This document shows positions 41,393-51,908 of a stretch of 64,000 bases of DNA, one piece after another (the stretch's first letter is position 1; each line of letters opens with the position of its first letter). The stretch lies in contig NZ_JNAO01000002.1 in NCBI RefSeq assembly GCF_000760035.1, positions 1 through 64,000 on the forward strand. The letters run 5' to 3'. The notes below the pieces were generated by a model that did not search any database, was not told the DNA's origin, and worked only from the letters and a program-made list of their open reading frames with translations. The position numbers and the translations under genes were made by a program. The DNA comes from Prochlorococcus marinus str. MIT 9314 (GTDB taxonomy: Bacteria; Cyanobacteriota; Cyanobacteriia; PCC-6307; Cyanobiaceae).

Positions 41393-41950
41393 TTATACAA
41401 ATATTTCTTTTTCTGTGATAAAGCCCGATAAAGGAATATCCCACTCAGCTTTGGTTAATGGAATCGTACTTACGCAATTAGAAGTTAACACTCCAATGCA
41501 TGGAACATTTCTCCAATTATTATCTCTCCTTAATTTATCAAAATAACCTCCTCCATAACCTAATCTTGTTAAATTTTTATCAACGGAAAGACATGGTACA
41601 AATATCATGCTTATCTGCAAATAACTTAATGAGGAAGATTTATTTGGACTTAGTATTCCCTCAGAATCTTTGGTAAGAGGTTTTTCGTCCCATGGATAAA
41701 ATAACAACTCTTTTTTATCTTTACATCTAGGCAAAGCTAAAGTAAATTTTTTCTTAAGACTTCTAATATCAACTTCATTTTTTAGAGGCCAATATATGCC
41801 TATATAACCAATATTTTTGTATACCTTAACAAATGAATCAACATATAATCTTACATTCTTTTCTACATTTTCTCTTTGATTAGGAAAAATCTCATCTCTT
41901 AGTTTTCTAAAGGTATCCCTCTCCAATTTCTTATTTTCAAAGATCGTCAT
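41393..41950 (-). CDS. 5-formyltetrahydrofolate cyclo-ligase
   Basis: 185 residues. The C-terminal Arg-Leu-Gly-Tyr-Gly-Gly-Gly-Tyr-Phe-Asp-Lys motif (near 131-141) is the ATP/folate signature. Returns 5-formyl-THF to the active folate pool. Ends normally; ruvC lies 9 bp upstream on the same strand. Confidence 0.93.
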   Translation of the reverse strand: MTIFENKKLERDTFRKLRDEIFPNQRENVEKNVRLYVDSFVKVYKNIGYIGIYWPLKNEVDIRSLKKKFTLALPRCKDKKELLFYPWDEKPLTKDSEGILSPNKSSSLSYLQISMIFVPCLSVDKNLTRLGYGGGYFDKLRRDNNWRNVPCIGVLTSNCVSTIPLTKAEWDIPLSGFITEKEIFV

Positions 41951-41959
41951 ATTAATTTT

Positions 41960-42433
41960 TCAGTTAAAGCCATCCTCATTTAGTTTTGTGAGTGCTATAG
42001 CCAATGCATCTGCTGAATCATCAGGTTTTGGAGGTTTGTCAAGATCTAAGTTATACATAACAGCATCAAGAATATCTTTCTTAGATGCCTTTCCAGATCC
42101 AGCAATTGTTAATTTTATCTGAGCAGGTGAATACTCACTAACATGAATTTTTTTAGAGGCCAATGCCATCATAATCACGCCTCTGGCCTGCACTACACTA
42201 ATGGTAGTACTTGACCTGTAAAAGAAAAATTTTTCTACTGCCGCTGTAGTTGGGTTCCAATGATTTATTAATTCATTAAGATCTTGGTATATCTCATAAA
42301 GTCTATCTTCTTCTTTTTTATCTTTACCTGTCTCAATAACACCGCAATCTAATAATATCTTTCTTTCGTTTTCTATCTCAATTATTCCATAACCAACTCT
42401 AGCTAATCCAGGGTCAATACCAATTATTCTCAC
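41960..42433 (-). CDS. ruvC: RuvC Holliday junction resolvase
   Basis: 157 residues, GTG start. Catalytic acidic residues are in place: Asp7 in Ile-Gly-Ile-Asp-Pro-Gly, Glu near 67 in Ala-Val-Glu-Lys, and the Asp pair in Asp-Asp-Ser-Ala-Asp-Ala near 140-144. Resolves junctions made by RuvAB. Only 5 bp downstream of chlI. Confidence 0.95.
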   Translation of the reverse strand: MRIIGIDPGLARVGYGIIEIENERKILLDCGVIETGKDKKEEDRLYEIYQDLNELINHWNPTTAAVEKFFFYRSSTTISVVQARGVIMMALASKKIHVSEYSPAQIKLTIAGSGKASKKDILDAVMYNLDLDKPPKPDDSADALAIALTKLNEDGFN

Positions 42434-42438
42434 TGTTA

Positions 42439-43527
42439 TTAAGCTTCAGCAGACAATTGAAATTTTGAAAGATTTTCTTTTTCATCCAAATCAAATACTT
42501 TACAAAAAGCTTGAATAACTCTTTCACCTGAATCAACTTGTTCTAAGGGATCTTTTCTAAGTCTATGTCTTAAAGAACAAGAAATAACCCTTGCTATATC
42601 ATCTTCTTGCACTTCAGTTCTGCCCTCAAATGCTGCAATTGCTCTTGCAGACCTATTTGTAACAATATCTCCACGTAAACCATCTACATCAAGTTCTCCG
42701 CAAATTGCAGAAATATTCAACCTTAAGTCATCATCCATTTGAACAGAATTTAATATTTCTTGTGCTTTAATAACTTTTTGTTGAAGTTCATCCTGTTGTT
42801 TCTCAACACTCAATGAAAACTCATCAGGATTGTCATCAAAAGAAGTTCTTTGATCAACTACCTGCACTCTTAATTCAGCATCTCTAACTGTCTTAACTTC
42901 AACACTCATTCCAAACCTGTCCAATAATTGAGGCCTTAATTCACCTTCTTCTGGATTTCCTGAACCAATAAGGACAAACCTCGCAGGATGTCGAACTGAG
43001 ACTCCCTCCCTTTCAACTGTATTCCATCCGGAAGCGGCCGAATCTAAAAGTACATCAACTAAATGATCGTCAAGTAAATTCACTTCATCAACGTATAGTA
43101 AACCCCTATTAGCTTTTGCTAATAGACCTGGTTCAAATGCCTTAACACCTTCGCTCAAAGCCTTCTCTATATCAATGGTTCCACAAAGCCTATCTTCAGT
43201 AGCCCCTAAAGGTAAGTCAACCATAGGTACTTGTTTTTGAATACTTTCTAGATTTTCTCCTTGAGTAATTTTTTCCAAAACTTCTTTACTTTGTAAATCA
43301 GGATCGACTAGGGAACTATTATATGGATCGTCTTTAACAACATCTATAGCAGGCAACAAATCAGCTAAGGCTCTGATTGTAGTTGACTTTCCAGTCCCTC
43401 TATCACCCATTATCATCACTCCTCCAATTCTTGGATCAATAACATTTAACAAGAGAGCTAATTTCATTTCTTCTTGACCAATTACTGCTGTAAAAGGAAA
43501 AACTCTTCTTTTCTTTGTTGTAGGCAC
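42439..43527 (-). CDS. chlI: Magnesium chelatase subunit ChlI
   Basis: 362 residues, GTG start (GTG-CCT-ACA). AAA+ motor of the Mg-protoporphyrin IX chelatase. Walker A Gly-Asp-Arg-Gly-Thr-Gly-Lys-Ser-Thr (near 41-49), Walker B Leu-Leu-Tyr-Val-Asp-Glu-Val-Asn (near 149) and sensor motifs (Gly-Ser-Gly-Asn-Pro-Glu) are complete. First step committed to chlorophyll. Confidence 0.97.
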   Translation of the reverse strand: MPTTKKRRVFPFTAVIGQEEMKLALLLNVIDPRIGGVMIMGDRGTGKSTTIRALADLLPAIDVVKDDPYNSSLVDPDLQSKEVLEKITQGENLESIQKQVPMVDLPLGATEDRLCGTIDIEKALSEGVKAFEPGLLAKANRGLLYVDEVNLLDDHLVDVLLDSAASGWNTVEREGVSVRHPARFVLIGSGNPEEGELRPQLLDRFGMSVEVKTVRDAELRVQVVDQRTSFDDNPDEFSLSVEKQQDELQQKVIKAQEILNSVQMDDDLRLNISAICGELDVDGLRGDIVTNRSARAIAAFEGRTEVQEDDIARVISCSLRHRLRKDPLEQVDSGERVIQAFCKVFDLDEKENLSKFQLSAEA

Positions 43528-43643
43528 AGTTTTAGTTTTCTTAAATATTCAAATAATCAATAGATGCTACTTCAGAAAATGTTTTTAGTAAATATCCCTA
43601 TAAATTAAAACTACAGAGAAGCAATAACTAATCAAATTTATAC

Positions 43644-44396
43644 TTACTTATTTTTTTTTGAATTGTTCAAAAACCAGTTTATTTGATGGACAATTCCTCT
43701 TAAAACATTTATTTCGTGCATTGATGTATTTGCCCTTAAAATAAAACTCTTAAATTTATTGATTTTTGCCTTGGAGGTATGTTTTAAGAGATATCCTACT
43801 CGCAAAAGCATTTCCTCTATCTCCGCAAATGTATCATGTACTTCTTTCGATGATGCCAAGTTAAAAACTTTTAATTCATTATTTAAATTCTTTTTAGAAG
43901 ACTTATTTAATTCATACAAAACTATTGAAACAGCGTGAGAAAGGTTTAATGAAGGATTATTCTGAGAAGTTGGGATATTAAAAGTTTTATTTGCCAGAAG
44001 CAATTCACAGTTAGTTAAACCTCTATCTTCTCTTCCAAATATAATTGCTAAATTATTTATCTTTTTAAAGGATAAAGTCCAATCGAATATATCTTCAGAA
44101 GATTCAAATAATGAATCTTTATTTACATCAATCCTTCCACAAGATGCGAGAACCAAATCACAATCAAAAATTGCTTTTTGAAGATCATCAAAAATCTTAC
44201 AATGTTTAAGAAATTTTTGACCTTTAAGGGCCATTTTTTTTGCTTCTAAAGAAAATATATCGCATTTCGGAGAAACAATTCTTAATTCATCAACTTCAAA
44301 ATTACTGCATAATCTTGCAACACTCCCTACATTTAAAGGGCCATTTGGTTCAACTAATATTACCTTTAAATTAGAAAAATTTTTTTTTAAAGTCAT
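43644..44396 (-). CDS. TrmH/SpoU-family RNA methyltransferase (TrmJ-like)
   Basis: 250 residues. SPOUT fold with the Leu-Val-Glu-Pro-x-Gly-Pro-Leu-Asn-Val-Gly-Ser-Val-Ala-Arg opening, Ile-Ile-Phe-Gly-Arg-Glu-Asp-Arg-Gly-Leu-Thr (near 117-126) and Asn-Pro-Ser-Leu-Asn-Leu-Ser-His-Ala (near 146-154). These form the trefoil knot that binds AdoMet. The C-terminal extension is that of TrmJ/LasT, tRNA Nm32 methylase. Starts in an ATGA overlap with cytM. Confidence 0.9.
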   Translation of the reverse strand: MTLKKNFSNLKVILVEPNGPLNVGSVARLCSNFEVDELRIVSPKCDIFSLEAKKMALKGQKFLKHCKIFDDLQKAIFDCDLVLASCGRIDVNKDSLFESSEDIFDWTLSFKKINNLAIIFGREDRGLTNCELLLANKTFNIPTSQNNPSLNLSHAVSIVLYELNKSSKKNLNNELKVFNLASSKEVHDTFAEIEEMLLRVGYLLKHTSKAKINKFKSFILRANTSMHEINVLRGIVHQINWFLNNSKKNK

Positions 44397-44779
44397 TCAA
44401 GGCTATGAAGATATTTTAATAAATTGGACATATTTACAGGATCAATTTCAAAACTTGGCATAGGAGGAGTTAAGCCTCCAGTAACTTGTTTTATTATCTC
44501 TTTGTCATTCAAACGTTGAGTTATTGAGTGTAAGTCTGGACCCACTAATCCTCTAGCTGTAATTCCATGACATCCAACACAATTTATCTTAAAAAGAGCA
44601 TCTCCTTGCTCAGCAGAGCCATTAAGCTCAAGAGTTTCCACAACATATTTGTCATTTTCTTGATGTTTTACGAAAAATATTGAAAAACAAATCAATAAAA
44701 CTCCAAATACAATAAAAACAATTTTTAAGAATTCACTTTTAAAGTCTCTTTCTGCTGCAGTTGATGAAGATGTTGACAC
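44393..44779 (-). CDS. cytM: Cytochrome cM
   Basis: 128 residues, GTG start. An N-terminal membrane anchor (about 17-37) is followed by one cytochrome c domain with Cys67-Val-Gly-Cys70-His71 and the axial Met107 in Thr-Pro-Pro-Met-Pro. The size and Gly-Leu-Thr-Pro-Pro-Met-Pro tail match CytM of cyanobacteria, implicated in redox regulation under stress. It is divergent from petG. Its stop codon overlaps the start of the methyltransferase gene. Confidence 0.85.
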   Translation of the reverse strand: MSTSSSTAAERDFKSEFLKIVFIVFGVLLICFSIFFVKHQENDKYVVETLELNGSAEQGDALFKINCVGCHGITARGLVGPDLHSITQRLNDKEIIKQVTGGLTPPMPSFEIDPVNMSNLLKYLHSLE

Positions 44780-44834
44780 AAAAAATAGTCTCTATGTAAC
44801 AATTGTGGATAAGAATTTTAAAAAAGGCAAAAAA

Positions 44835-44954
44835 ATGATCGAGCCTCTTCTATGTGGAATTGTTTTAGGTTTAGTTCCAATAACTCTTCTTGGATTATTC
44901 GTAAGTGCATGGAATCAATACAGAAGAGGTTCAGGGATGCTGGACATTGATTAA
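44835..44954 (+). CDS. petG: Cytochrome b6f complex subunit PetG
   Basis: 39 residues. Sequence starts [12 protein letters not shown], one helix, then Gln-Tyr-Arg-Arg-Gly; this is PetG, the small subunit 5 needed for stability of the b6f complex. ATG at 44835, stop TAA at 44952-44954. The last 24 bp overlap the end of rsmD on the other strand. Confidence 0.95.
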   Translation: MIEPLLCGIVLGLVPITLLGLFVSAWNQYRRGSGMLDID

Positions 44955-45530
44955 AAATGTTAATCTTGACTGCCCATAGTTTCTTACATCTATAGTTTCC
45001 CACAAATTACTTTTTTTAAAAAATAGGTTTGGAGAATGTTCACAAATAACTGTTGAATCCTTTTTTAAAAAATTACAATTAAATAATTGATTTAAAACTA
45101 ATTCATAGAAATCTACATTGTAAGGAGGATCTAGATAAACAAAATCAAATTTTAATTTGTTTAAATCCATATTTCTAGAGGATAAGTTTCTCTGATAATT
45201 TGGTTTTGTCCATTTCAAAACGTCTTTACAAATCACTTCAATATCATTTCTCCTATTCTCTATGTTTTCCAACGAGAGTAAATTTTCTAAGCAAATTTTT
45301 GAGTTGATTTTGTTTTTTTCAATTGCAATTATTTTACTTGCCCCGTGATTATAGGCTTCACAAGATATGGCCCCTGTTCCACTAAACAAATCTAACCAGT
45401 TACTATTTTCAACTCTCTTGTTCAATATATTAAATATAGCCTCTCTCACTCTCAAAGTAGTAGGCCTCGTATAAATATTATTTGGACTTTGGAGTTTTTT
45501 ACCACCTATTAATCTTAAGTTAGTCTTCAT
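44931..45530 (-). CDS. rsmD: 16S rRNA guanine methyltransferase RsmD
   Basis: 199 residues. Opens with Arg-Leu-Ile-Gly-Gly-Lys-Lys-Leu, then Arg-Pro-Thr-Thr-x-x-Val-Arg-Glu-Ala-Ile-Phe-Asn, the AdoMet loop Leu-Asp-Leu-Phe-Ser-Gly-Thr-Gly (near 46-53) and the catalytic Asp-Pro-Pro-Tyr (near 135). Methylates G966 of 16S rRNA. Its 3' end runs into petG. Confidence 0.94.
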   Translation of the reverse strand: MKTNLRLIGGKKLQSPNNIYTRPTTLRVREAIFNILNKRVENSNWLDLFSGTGAISCEAYNHGASKIIAIEKNKINSKICLENLLSLENIENRRNDIEVICKDVLKWTKPNYQRNLSSRNMDLNKLKFDFVYLDPPYNVDFYELVLNQLFNCNFLKKDSTVICEHSPNLFFKKSNLWETIDVRNYGQSRLTFLINVQHP

Positions 45531-45543
45531 CCCTAAGCATCTT

Positions 45544-46161
45544 TTATTGAATATTACTCAGCCATTTTCTTAAAAGTTTTTCACCGGTTTTTCCAGATTT
45601 TTCCGGATGAAATTGACAGGCCAATAAATTATCATCCTCAATCATTGCGGTTAATTTTTCAGAGCCATAATCAACCTGAGCTGCAATAATATTTAAGTCA
45701 TATGGGGTTGCATGATAGGAATGTACAAAATAGACCCAATTATTTAATTCTTCAAGCTCAAATAATGTATTTGGTTTTGTTGGTAAAAGTTGGCACCAGC
45801 CCATGTGTGGGATTCTCTGGTTAGGAATATTGGGTATTTTTTGTATTTTTCCTTTTAAAACTCCCAGCCCTTGAACTTTTCCTTCATCACTAGATTCAAA
45901 AAGGAGTTGGAGACCTAAACATATCCCCAAAAAGGACTTCCCACTTTTAATCCAATTTTTCAAATCATTTATCAAATCAGTATTTATAAGATTATTCATC
46001 GCTGGATCAAATGCTCCAACGCCAGGAAGTATTATCGCCTTACAAAGCTTAGAATCATTAAAGTTCTTAATTAATATAATTTCTTCTCCAAGACTTTCTA
46101 GAGATTTTGTTACAGAATGAATATTACCCATTCCATAGTCTATTAGTCCAATTTTATGCAA
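45544..46161 (-). CDS. hisH: Imidazole glycerol phosphate synthase glutaminase subunit HisH
   Basis: 205 residues from a TTG start (TTG-CAT-AAA-ATT). Opens Lys-Ile-Gly-Leu-Ile-Asp-Tyr-Gly-Met-Gly-Asn. Class I glutaminase triad: Cys in Gly-Ile-Cys-Leu-Gly (near 79-83), and the His/Glu pair in Phe-His-Pro-Glu-Lys-Ser near 187. Provides ammonia to HisF in histidine synthesis. Confidence 0.95.
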   Translation of the reverse strand: MHKIGLIDYGMGNIHSVTKSLESLGEEIILIKNFNDSKLCKAIILPGVGAFDPAMNNLINTDLINDLKNWIKSGKSFLGICLGLQLLFESSDEGKVQGLGVLKGKIQKIPNIPNQRIPHMGWCQLLPTKPNTLFELEELNNWVYFVHSYHATPYDLNIIAAQVDYGSEKLTAMIEDDNLLACQFHPEKSGKTGEKLLRKWLSNIQ

Positions 46162-46172
46162 AGCTTTTATAT

Positions 46173-46496
46173 TTATAAATGCTTAGTTAAAGTACTCGAA
46201 AGAGTTGCTTTTGGCACAGCGCCAACAACGGTATCAACCTTTTGACCTCCTTTAAAGATCATTAGTGTAGGTATACTTCTAATTCCGTATTGACTGGCTA
46301 CATTTGGATTCTCATCTGTGTTTAATTTAAAAACTTTAATTTTCCCTTCAAAGTCTTTTGAGATTTCTTCTACAACTGGAGCGACCATCCTACACGGACC
46401 GCACCATGGGGCCCAAAAATCAACCAATACTGGTAGATCACTTTGCAGTACATCTTTGTCAAACGAAGAATCAGTTACGGCTGGAGCTGATGACAT
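46173..46496 (-). CDS. trxA: Thioredoxin
   Basis: 107 residues with the Trp31-Cys32-Gly-Pro-Cys35 active site and the cis-Pro in Ser-Ile-Pro-Thr (near 74-77). Reduces target disulphides in the cytoplasm. The Yfr1 RNA lies immediately upstream on the same strand and its terminator ends about 90 bp before the start. Confidence 0.97.
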   Translation of the reverse strand: MSSAPAVTDSSFDKDVLQSDLPVLVDFWAPWCGPCRMVAPVVEEISKDFEGKIKVFKLNTDENPNVASQYGIRSIPTLMIFKGGQKVDTVVGAVPKATLSSTLTKHL

Positions 46497-46587
46497 AATT
46501 TAAGTATTCCTTTTTGAAAATTTAGCAGGCAATTCTTTGAAGTGATGATTTCATTACAGATAAAATAATATAAGTAACAAAATATCT

Positions 46588-46643
46588 AAAAAAGCCCGAT
46601 TAATCGGGCGATTTAGTGTGTGAGGAGTATGGGGTTTCCCCCA
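46588..46643 (-). ncRNA. yfr1: Yfr1 small RNA
   Basis: Minus strand: a short 5' hairpin GGGGG-AAA-CCCC (46642-46631), an unpaired region with the ultraconserved ACTCCTCACACACT (46628-46615), then a perfect 16-bp palindromic terminator GCCCGATTAATCGGGC (46609-46594) and six T. This is the known Yfr1 layout, and the position between guaB and trxA matches its location in Prochlorococcus. A TATTAT -10 lies at 46656-46651, about 8 nt upstream. Yfr1 is known to repress porin-type mRNAs through the core motif. Confidence 0.95.
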
Positions 46644-46725
46644 TCATTTCATAATAACTCCTAATTAGAAAATTTTTCAATTTAATACTTAATTCACTAA
46701 GGTTTATAATTCTGCTCTAAAAGAA

Positions 46726-47889
46726 CTACTTACCCATCCCAAGCTGCTGAGCTTTTTGATAAACCTTACCCTCGGTAAGAAGAGATGGTGCGATAACTAT
46801 TTCAACTTCATGCATTTCTTTAATATTTTTTGCCCCAAGAGTACTCATTGAGGTTCTAATGGCTCCTAATAAGTTATGTGTCCCATCATCAAGTAAGGCA
46901 GGGCCTTTAATTATTCTTTCTAAGGATCCTGTAGAACCAACTTCAATTCTTGTGCCCCTTGGCAATACTGGACTTGGAGTAGCCATACCCCAGTGAAATC
47001 CCTTACCTGGAGCGTTTGAGGATTTAGCTATTGGGGATCCAATCATTACAGCATCTGCTCCACATGCTAAACATTTACAGATATCTCCGCCCGTTACAAT
47101 TCCTCCATCACCAATAATAGGAATATAACGACCACTTTCTTCAAAGTAATCATTTCTTGCCATACTACAATCAGCAATTGCAGTTGCTTGTGGGATTCCA
47201 ATTCCTAATACTCCTCTTGATGTACATGCCGCTCCAGGCCCTATCCCAACCATTAATCCTGCAACTCCAGCATCCATGAGAAGTTTTGCAACTTCGTAAG
47301 TAACACAATTTCCTGCTAAAACAGGGGCATTCAAAGATTGGCAGAGATCTTTAATATTTAAGGTTTCCTTACCTTCCATACCAAGATGTTCAGTTGAAAC
47401 AACTGTTCCTTGAAGAAAAAATAAATCTATTTTGGAATTATTAAGTGTTTCTTTAAACTTAATAGCAGCTTGTGGAGTCCCACTAAAAGCAGCGATGCCT
47501 CCTCCCTCTTTAACCTCATTTATTCTTTGTAAGATCAATTCCTCCTTAACTGGTTCGCGGTATATCTTCTGCATTAGTGGTACGAAATCATTCTTGCCGA
47601 CAGATGCTATTTGGTTCAATATTTCATCAGGATTTTCATATCTTGTTTGTATGCCCTCCATATTTATAACTCCTATGGAGCCTAATTTTGTGAGTTCTAC
47701 AGCCGTATTAACATCTACAACACTGTCCATGGCACTAGCTACGATAGGAACTTCTCTTTTGATATCACCTATTGACCAAGAAGGATCAGTTAAATCATAA
47801 TCAAGTGTTTTATTACCTGGGACTAAAGCTATTTCGTCGATGCCGTAAGCCCTTCTGACTTTTTTATTTAAACCAAGTTCAATATTCAC
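46726..47889 (-). CDS. guaB3: GuaB3-type IMP dehydrogenase-related protein
   Basis: 387 residues, GTG start. TIM barrel with Gly-Ile-Gly-Pro-Gly-Ala-Ala-Cys-Thr-Ser-Arg (near 218-228), carrying the catalytic Cys of IMP dehydrogenase. It lacks the CBS insertion of classical GuaB, which makes it about 100 residues shorter and places it in the GuaB3 group. Converts IMP to XMP for guanine nucleotides. Divergent from gyrA with a 180-bp spacer. Confidence 0.9.
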   Translation of the reverse strand: MNIELGLNKKVRRAYGIDEIALVPGNKTLDYDLTDPSWSIGDIKREVPIVASAMDSVVDVNTAVELTKLGSIGVINMEGIQTRYENPDEILNQIASVGKNDFVPLMQKIYREPVKEELILQRINEVKEGGGIAAFSGTPQAAIKFKETLNNSKIDLFFLQGTVVSTEHLGMEGKETLNIKDLCQSLNAPVLAGNCVTYEVAKLLMDAGVAGLMVGIGPGAACTSRGVLGIGIPQATAIADCSMARNDYFEESGRYIPIIGDGGIVTGGDICKCLACGADAVMIGSPIAKSSNAPGKGFHWGMATPSPVLPRGTRIEVGSTGSLERIIKGPALLDDGTHNLLGAIRTSMSTLGAKNIKEMHEVEIVIAPSLLTEGKVYQKAQQLGMGK

Positions 47890-48069
47890 GGAATTTTTCT
47901 ATTTATTTTGATTAAATTAACAACTAAAGGGGTAATAAGCCAAGATTTATTCAAAAACAACAGGTTTTATTTTGATTTGTGTGTAAATGTAAGTATTTGG
48001 GAATTAAATAAATATTTTTTTTTATTCATTATGTCAATCAGCGATTATTATTAAAAAAAGGATTTTTAT

Positions 48070-50667
48070 ATGTCTGATATTTTAGATTCTGATAACTCAG
48101 GATTAAGCGAAGATAACGACCGAATTATTCAGACTGACCTAAGAAACGAGATGTCTCGCTCATACCTCGAGTATGCAATGAGCGTTATAGTTGGTCGTGC
48201 TCTTCCAGATGTAAGAGATGGATTAAAACCTGTTCATAGAAGAATTCTTTATGCGATGTATGAACTTGGTTTAACTAGCGGTAGACCATATCGAAAATGT
48301 GCAAGAGTTGTTGGAGAAGTACTAGGTAAATACCACCCTCATGGCGATACTGCTGTATATGATGCTTTGGTTAGGATGGCACAGGATTTCTCTATGAGGA
48401 TGCCACTCATAGATGGCCATGGAAACTTTGGTTCAGTTGATAATGACCCACCAGCAGCAATGAGATATACAGAATCTCGTTTACAGTCTCTTACAGATGA
48501 AAGTCTATTAGAGGATATTGAATCTGAAACTGTAGATTTCGCAGATAATTTTGACGGTTCTCAGCAAGAACCAACAGTTTTACCTGCTAGGATTCCTCAA
48601 CTACTACTAAATGGATCATCTGGAATAGCAGTAGGAATGGCAACTAATATTCCACCTCATAACTTAGGGGAATTAATTAATGGTCTTAAATCAATCATCA
48701 ATAATCCTTCGATTGAAGATAGAGAACTTTTTGAAATAATTAAGGGCCCTGATTTTCCTACAGGGGGTCAAATCCTAGCCAGAGATGGTATCAGAGAAAC
48801 TTTCAAGACAGGGAGGGGTTCAATAACCATGAGAGGTGTAGCAAATATTGAGCAAATTAAATCCAGCGGTAGAGCAGAAAAAGATGCAGTAATAATTACA
48901 GAGCTCCCATTTCAAACTAATAAAGCGGCATTAATAGAAAGAATTGCTGACTTGGTTAATGAAAAAAAATTAGAAGGTATTTCTGATATTAGAGATGAAA
49001 GCGATCGAGACGGAATGAGGATTGTTATTGAACTAAAAAGGGATGCCTACCCACAAGTAGTTTTAAATAATTTATTTAAGCTAACACCTCTACAAAATAA
49101 CTTCAGTGCAAATATTCTTGCTTTAGTAAAAGGAGAGCCTACAACACTTTCACTCAGAAAAATGTTAGATGTATTTCTAGACTTCAGAGTGGAGACGATC
49201 AGGCGAAGAACAGGATTTTTATTAAAAAAGGCTGAAGAGAGGGATCATATCGTAAAAGGTCTTTTATTAGCATTGGATGCTATGGATGAGATTATTAATC
49301 TAATAAGATCGGCAAAAGATACAGTTTCAGCCAGAGAAAAATTACAAACTGATCATGAGTTATCTGCCACACAGGCAGAAGCTATTTTACAAATGCAATT
49401 AAGAAGATTAACAGCGCTAGAAGCAGATAAAATCAAAGGGGAACATGATGAGTTAACCAGAAAAATCAACTTATATCAGCAAATATTGAATAGTAAAGAA
49501 AGAATTTTTGAAATTATTCTTGAAGAACTTAATAAAATCGATGAAAGATTTTCCTCTCCAAGAAAAACAGAAATACTTGATTTAGGTGGTGGTCTAGATG
49601 ATATTGATCTTATCGCTAATGACAGATCTGTAGTTTTATTGACTGAAGCAGGTTATCTAAAAAGAATGCCTGTTAATGAATTTGAATCTACAAGTCGTGG
49701 GTCTAGAGGTAAAGCTGGAACAAAGACACAAGAAGATGATGAAGTAAAACTATTTATAAGCTGTAATGATCATGATACTCTTTTGCTTTTTAGTGATAGA
49801 GGGGTATCTTATGCTCTGCCAGCATATAGAGTTCCCATGAGTAGCAGAACAGCTAAAGGTACTCCATCAGTTCAACTTCTCCCAATACCAAGAGAAGAAA
49901 AGATAACCTCGCTAGTTGCAGTAGACTCTTTTGATAACGATTGTTATCTATTAATGCTGACCAAGGCTGGATTTATAAAAAGAACTTCACTTTCTGCTTT
50001 CTCAAAAATTCGATCAAATGGTTTAATAGCAATAAATCTTGAGGATGGAGATGCTTTAACCTGGGTTAGATTATCAAAAGAAGGTGACAGTGTTTTGATT
50101 GGATCAAGAACAGGAATGGCGATTCATTTCAGACTAGATATTAACGAAATAAGGCCACTAGGCAGGACGGCAAGGGGTGTTAAATCTATGAACCTTAGGA
50201 AAGGAGACAATCTTGTATCTATGGATGTTTTAAAATCTGATTTAGTTGATCAATTAGCTAAATGTGAAGATCTTACGAAAGAGTCTGATGAAAATCTTGA
50301 AGTTAACTCTTCAGAAGGTCCTTGGGTACTAATAGCCAGTGCGTTTGGACTAGGTAAAAGAGTACCCGTAACTCAATTTAGATTACAAAAAAGAGCAGGC
50401 ATGGGTTTGAGAGCAATAAAATTCAGAATTAAAGATGATGTATTAGTTTGTTTGAAGGTCCTTGGAGAAGGGGAAGAATTACTTTTTGTGACCGAAAAAG
50501 GCGTGATAGTAAGAACAAACGCAGATAAAATATCCCAGCAATCTAGAGCCGCTACTGGAGTAAAATTACAAAAATTAGATGAGGGTGATCATTTATCAGA
50601 AGTTGTATTAGTTCCTCATGAACAAACAGAAGAAACAGACCAATTCAACCAAGGCAAAGAAAATTAA
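48070..50667 (+). CDS. gyrA: DNA gyrase subunit A
   Basis: 865 residues. N-terminal breakage-reunion domain with catalytic Tyr in Ala-Ala-Met-Arg-Tyr-Thr-Glu (near 126-132), long coiled region, and the beta-propeller C-terminal domain with the GyrA box Arg-Gly-Ser-Arg-Gly-Lys-Ala-Gly (near 550). Works with GyrB to introduce negative supercoils. Normal length. Confidence 0.96.
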   Translation: MSDILDSDNSGLSEDNDRIIQTDLRNEMSRSYLEYAMSVIVGRALPDVRDGLKPVHRRILYAMYELGLTSGRPYRKCARVVGEVLGKYHPHGDTAVYDALVRMAQDFSMRMPLIDGHGNFGSVDNDPPAAMRYTESRLQSLTDESLLEDIESETVDFADNFDGSQQEPTVLPARIPQLLLNGSSGIAVGMATNIPPHNLGELINGLKSIINNPSIEDRELFEIIKGPDFPTGGQILARDGIRETFKTGRGSITMRGVANIEQIKSSGRAEKDAVIITELPFQTNKAALIERIADLVNEKKLEGISDIRDESDRDGMRIVIELKRDAYPQVVLNNLFKLTPLQNNFSANILALVKGEPTTLSLRKMLDVFLDFRVETIRRRTGFLLKKAEERDHIVKGLLLALDAMDEIINLIRSAKDTVSAREKLQTDHELSATQAEAILQMQLRRLTALEADKIKGEHDELTRKINLYQQILNSKERIFEIILEELNKIDERFSSPRKTEILDLGGGLDDIDLIANDRSVVLLTEAGYLKRMPVNEFESTSRGSRGKAGTKTQEDDEVKLFISCNDHDTLLLFSDRGVSYALPAYRVPMSSRTAKGTPSVQLLPIPREEKITSLVAVDSFDNDCYLLMLTKAGFIKRTSLSAFSKIRSNGLIAINLEDGDALTWVRLSKEGDSVLIGSRTGMAIHFRLDINEIRPLGRTARGVKSMNLRKGDNLVSMDVLKSDLVDQLAKCEDLTKESDENLEVNSSEGPWVLIASAFGLGKRVPVTQFRLQKRAGMGLRAIKFRIKDDVLVCLKVLGEGEELLFVTEKGVIVRTNADKISQQSRAATGVKLQKLDEGDHLSEVVLVPHEQTEETDQFNQGKEN

Positions 50668-50691
50668 AAAAAAAATGGTTTATTAGATAAT

Positions 50692-51903
50692 ATGGAAATA
50701 CTTGATATCCTAATTTTAGGTTCTGGGCCTGCAGCACTATGTTTGGCTTCAGAATTAGCCAAGCAAGATCTAAATATTAAGGGCATTTCAACTAAATCTC
50801 CAAATGAAAAATGGGAGAATACTTATGGTATTTGGGCTTCTGAATTAGAGGAATTAGGATTAGAGTCTTTGTTATCTCATCGGTGGTGCAAAACAGTTAG
50901 TTTTTTTGGAAATGGCGAAAACAAAAAGGGAGATAATCCTACAAAACATAATTACGATTATGGCTTGATAAATCAAGAAGCATTTCAAAATGAACTTTTA
51001 AAAAAATGTAACGGGATTGAATGGTTGAATGAGACAGCAAAAGATATTAAAGAGAAAAATAAACTATCTGAAGTGATTTGTTTTTCAGGTTTAAGAATAG
51101 AGGCGAGGTTAGTCATTGACGCAAGTGGGCATAAAAGTAATTTCATAAAAAGACCATTACAAAATGAAATAGCTCAACAAGCTGCGTATGGGATTGTCGG
51201 CAAATTTTCATCGCCACCAGTTAATGAGGATCAGTTTGTTTTAATGGATTTTCGTCCAAATCATTTAAACAATGAAGAAAAGTTATCATCTCCTTCCTTT
51301 CTATATGCAATGGATCTTGGCAATGAAACTTTTTTTGTTGAGGAAACATCATTAGCTAGTTATCCTGCCTTATCCCAAGAGAATCTCAAAAAAAGACTTT
51401 TTAAAAGATTGAATAACAAGGGTATTAAGGTAAATGAAATTTTTCATGAAGAGAATTGCCTTTTCCCAATGAATTTACCCCTCCCATTTAAAAAACAATT
51501 TGTACTGGGTTTTGGAGGGTCTGCAAGCATGGTGCATCCTGCATCAGGATATATGATCGGATCTTTATTAAGAAGAGCTCCACTCCTTGCAAAAAAATTA
51601 GCAATTTTTTTAAAAGAACCTAATCTCAGTTCTCTTGAACTAGCAACAAAAGGTTGGGAGATCCTATGGCCTTACGAGTTAATACAAAGGCATAAACTTT
51701 ACCAATATGGTTTGAGAAGACTAATGAGTTTTGACGAAAGTAGATTAAGAAGCTTTTTCTCAAATTTCTTTAGATTATCGACCAATGAATGGGTAGGTTT
51801 TCTTACTAATACACTTCCACTTCCAAAACTAATTTACGTGATGAGTAAGATGTTTATAAATTCACCTCTAAAAGTAAAACTAGGAATGCTTAAGTTAAAT
51901 TAG
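50692..51903 (+). CDS. crtL: Lycopene cyclase
   Basis: 403 residues. FAD-binding Gly-Ser-Gly-Pro-Ala-Ala-Leu-Cys (near 10-17) and the cyclase pattern Asn-Thr-Tyr-Gly-Ile-Trp (near 43-48) plus Phe-Gly-Gly-Ser-Ala-Ser-Met-Val-His-Pro-Ala-Ser-Gly-Tyr (near 275-288). CrtL-type, makes cyclic carotenoids (zeaxanthin, alpha- and beta-carotene precursors). I cannot tell beta from epsilon type with certainty. Follows gyrA by 24 bp. Confidence 0.88.
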   Translation: MEILDILILGSGPAALCLASELAKQDLNIKGISTKSPNEKWENTYGIWASELEELGLESLLSHRWCKTVSFFGNGENKKGDNPTKHNYDYGLINQEAFQNELLKKCNGIEWLNETAKDIKEKNKLSEVICFSGLRIEARLVIDASGHKSNFIKRPLQNEIAQQAAYGIVGKFSSPPVNEDQFVLMDFRPNHLNNEEKLSSPSFLYAMDLGNETFFVEETSLASYPALSQENLKKRLFKRLNNKGIKVNEIFHEENCLFPMNLPLPFKKQFVLGFGGSASMVHPASGYMIGSLLRRAPLLAKKLAIFLKEPNLSSLELATKGWEILWPYELIQRHKLYQYGLRRLMSFDESRLRSFFSNFFRLSTNEWVGFLTNTLPLPKLIYVMSKMFINSPLKVKLGMLKLN

Positions 51904-51908
51904 TATTT

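Noticed and set aside
44818-45003. Minus-strand 61-codon frame
   Set aside because: Antisense to petG, which is unmistakable.
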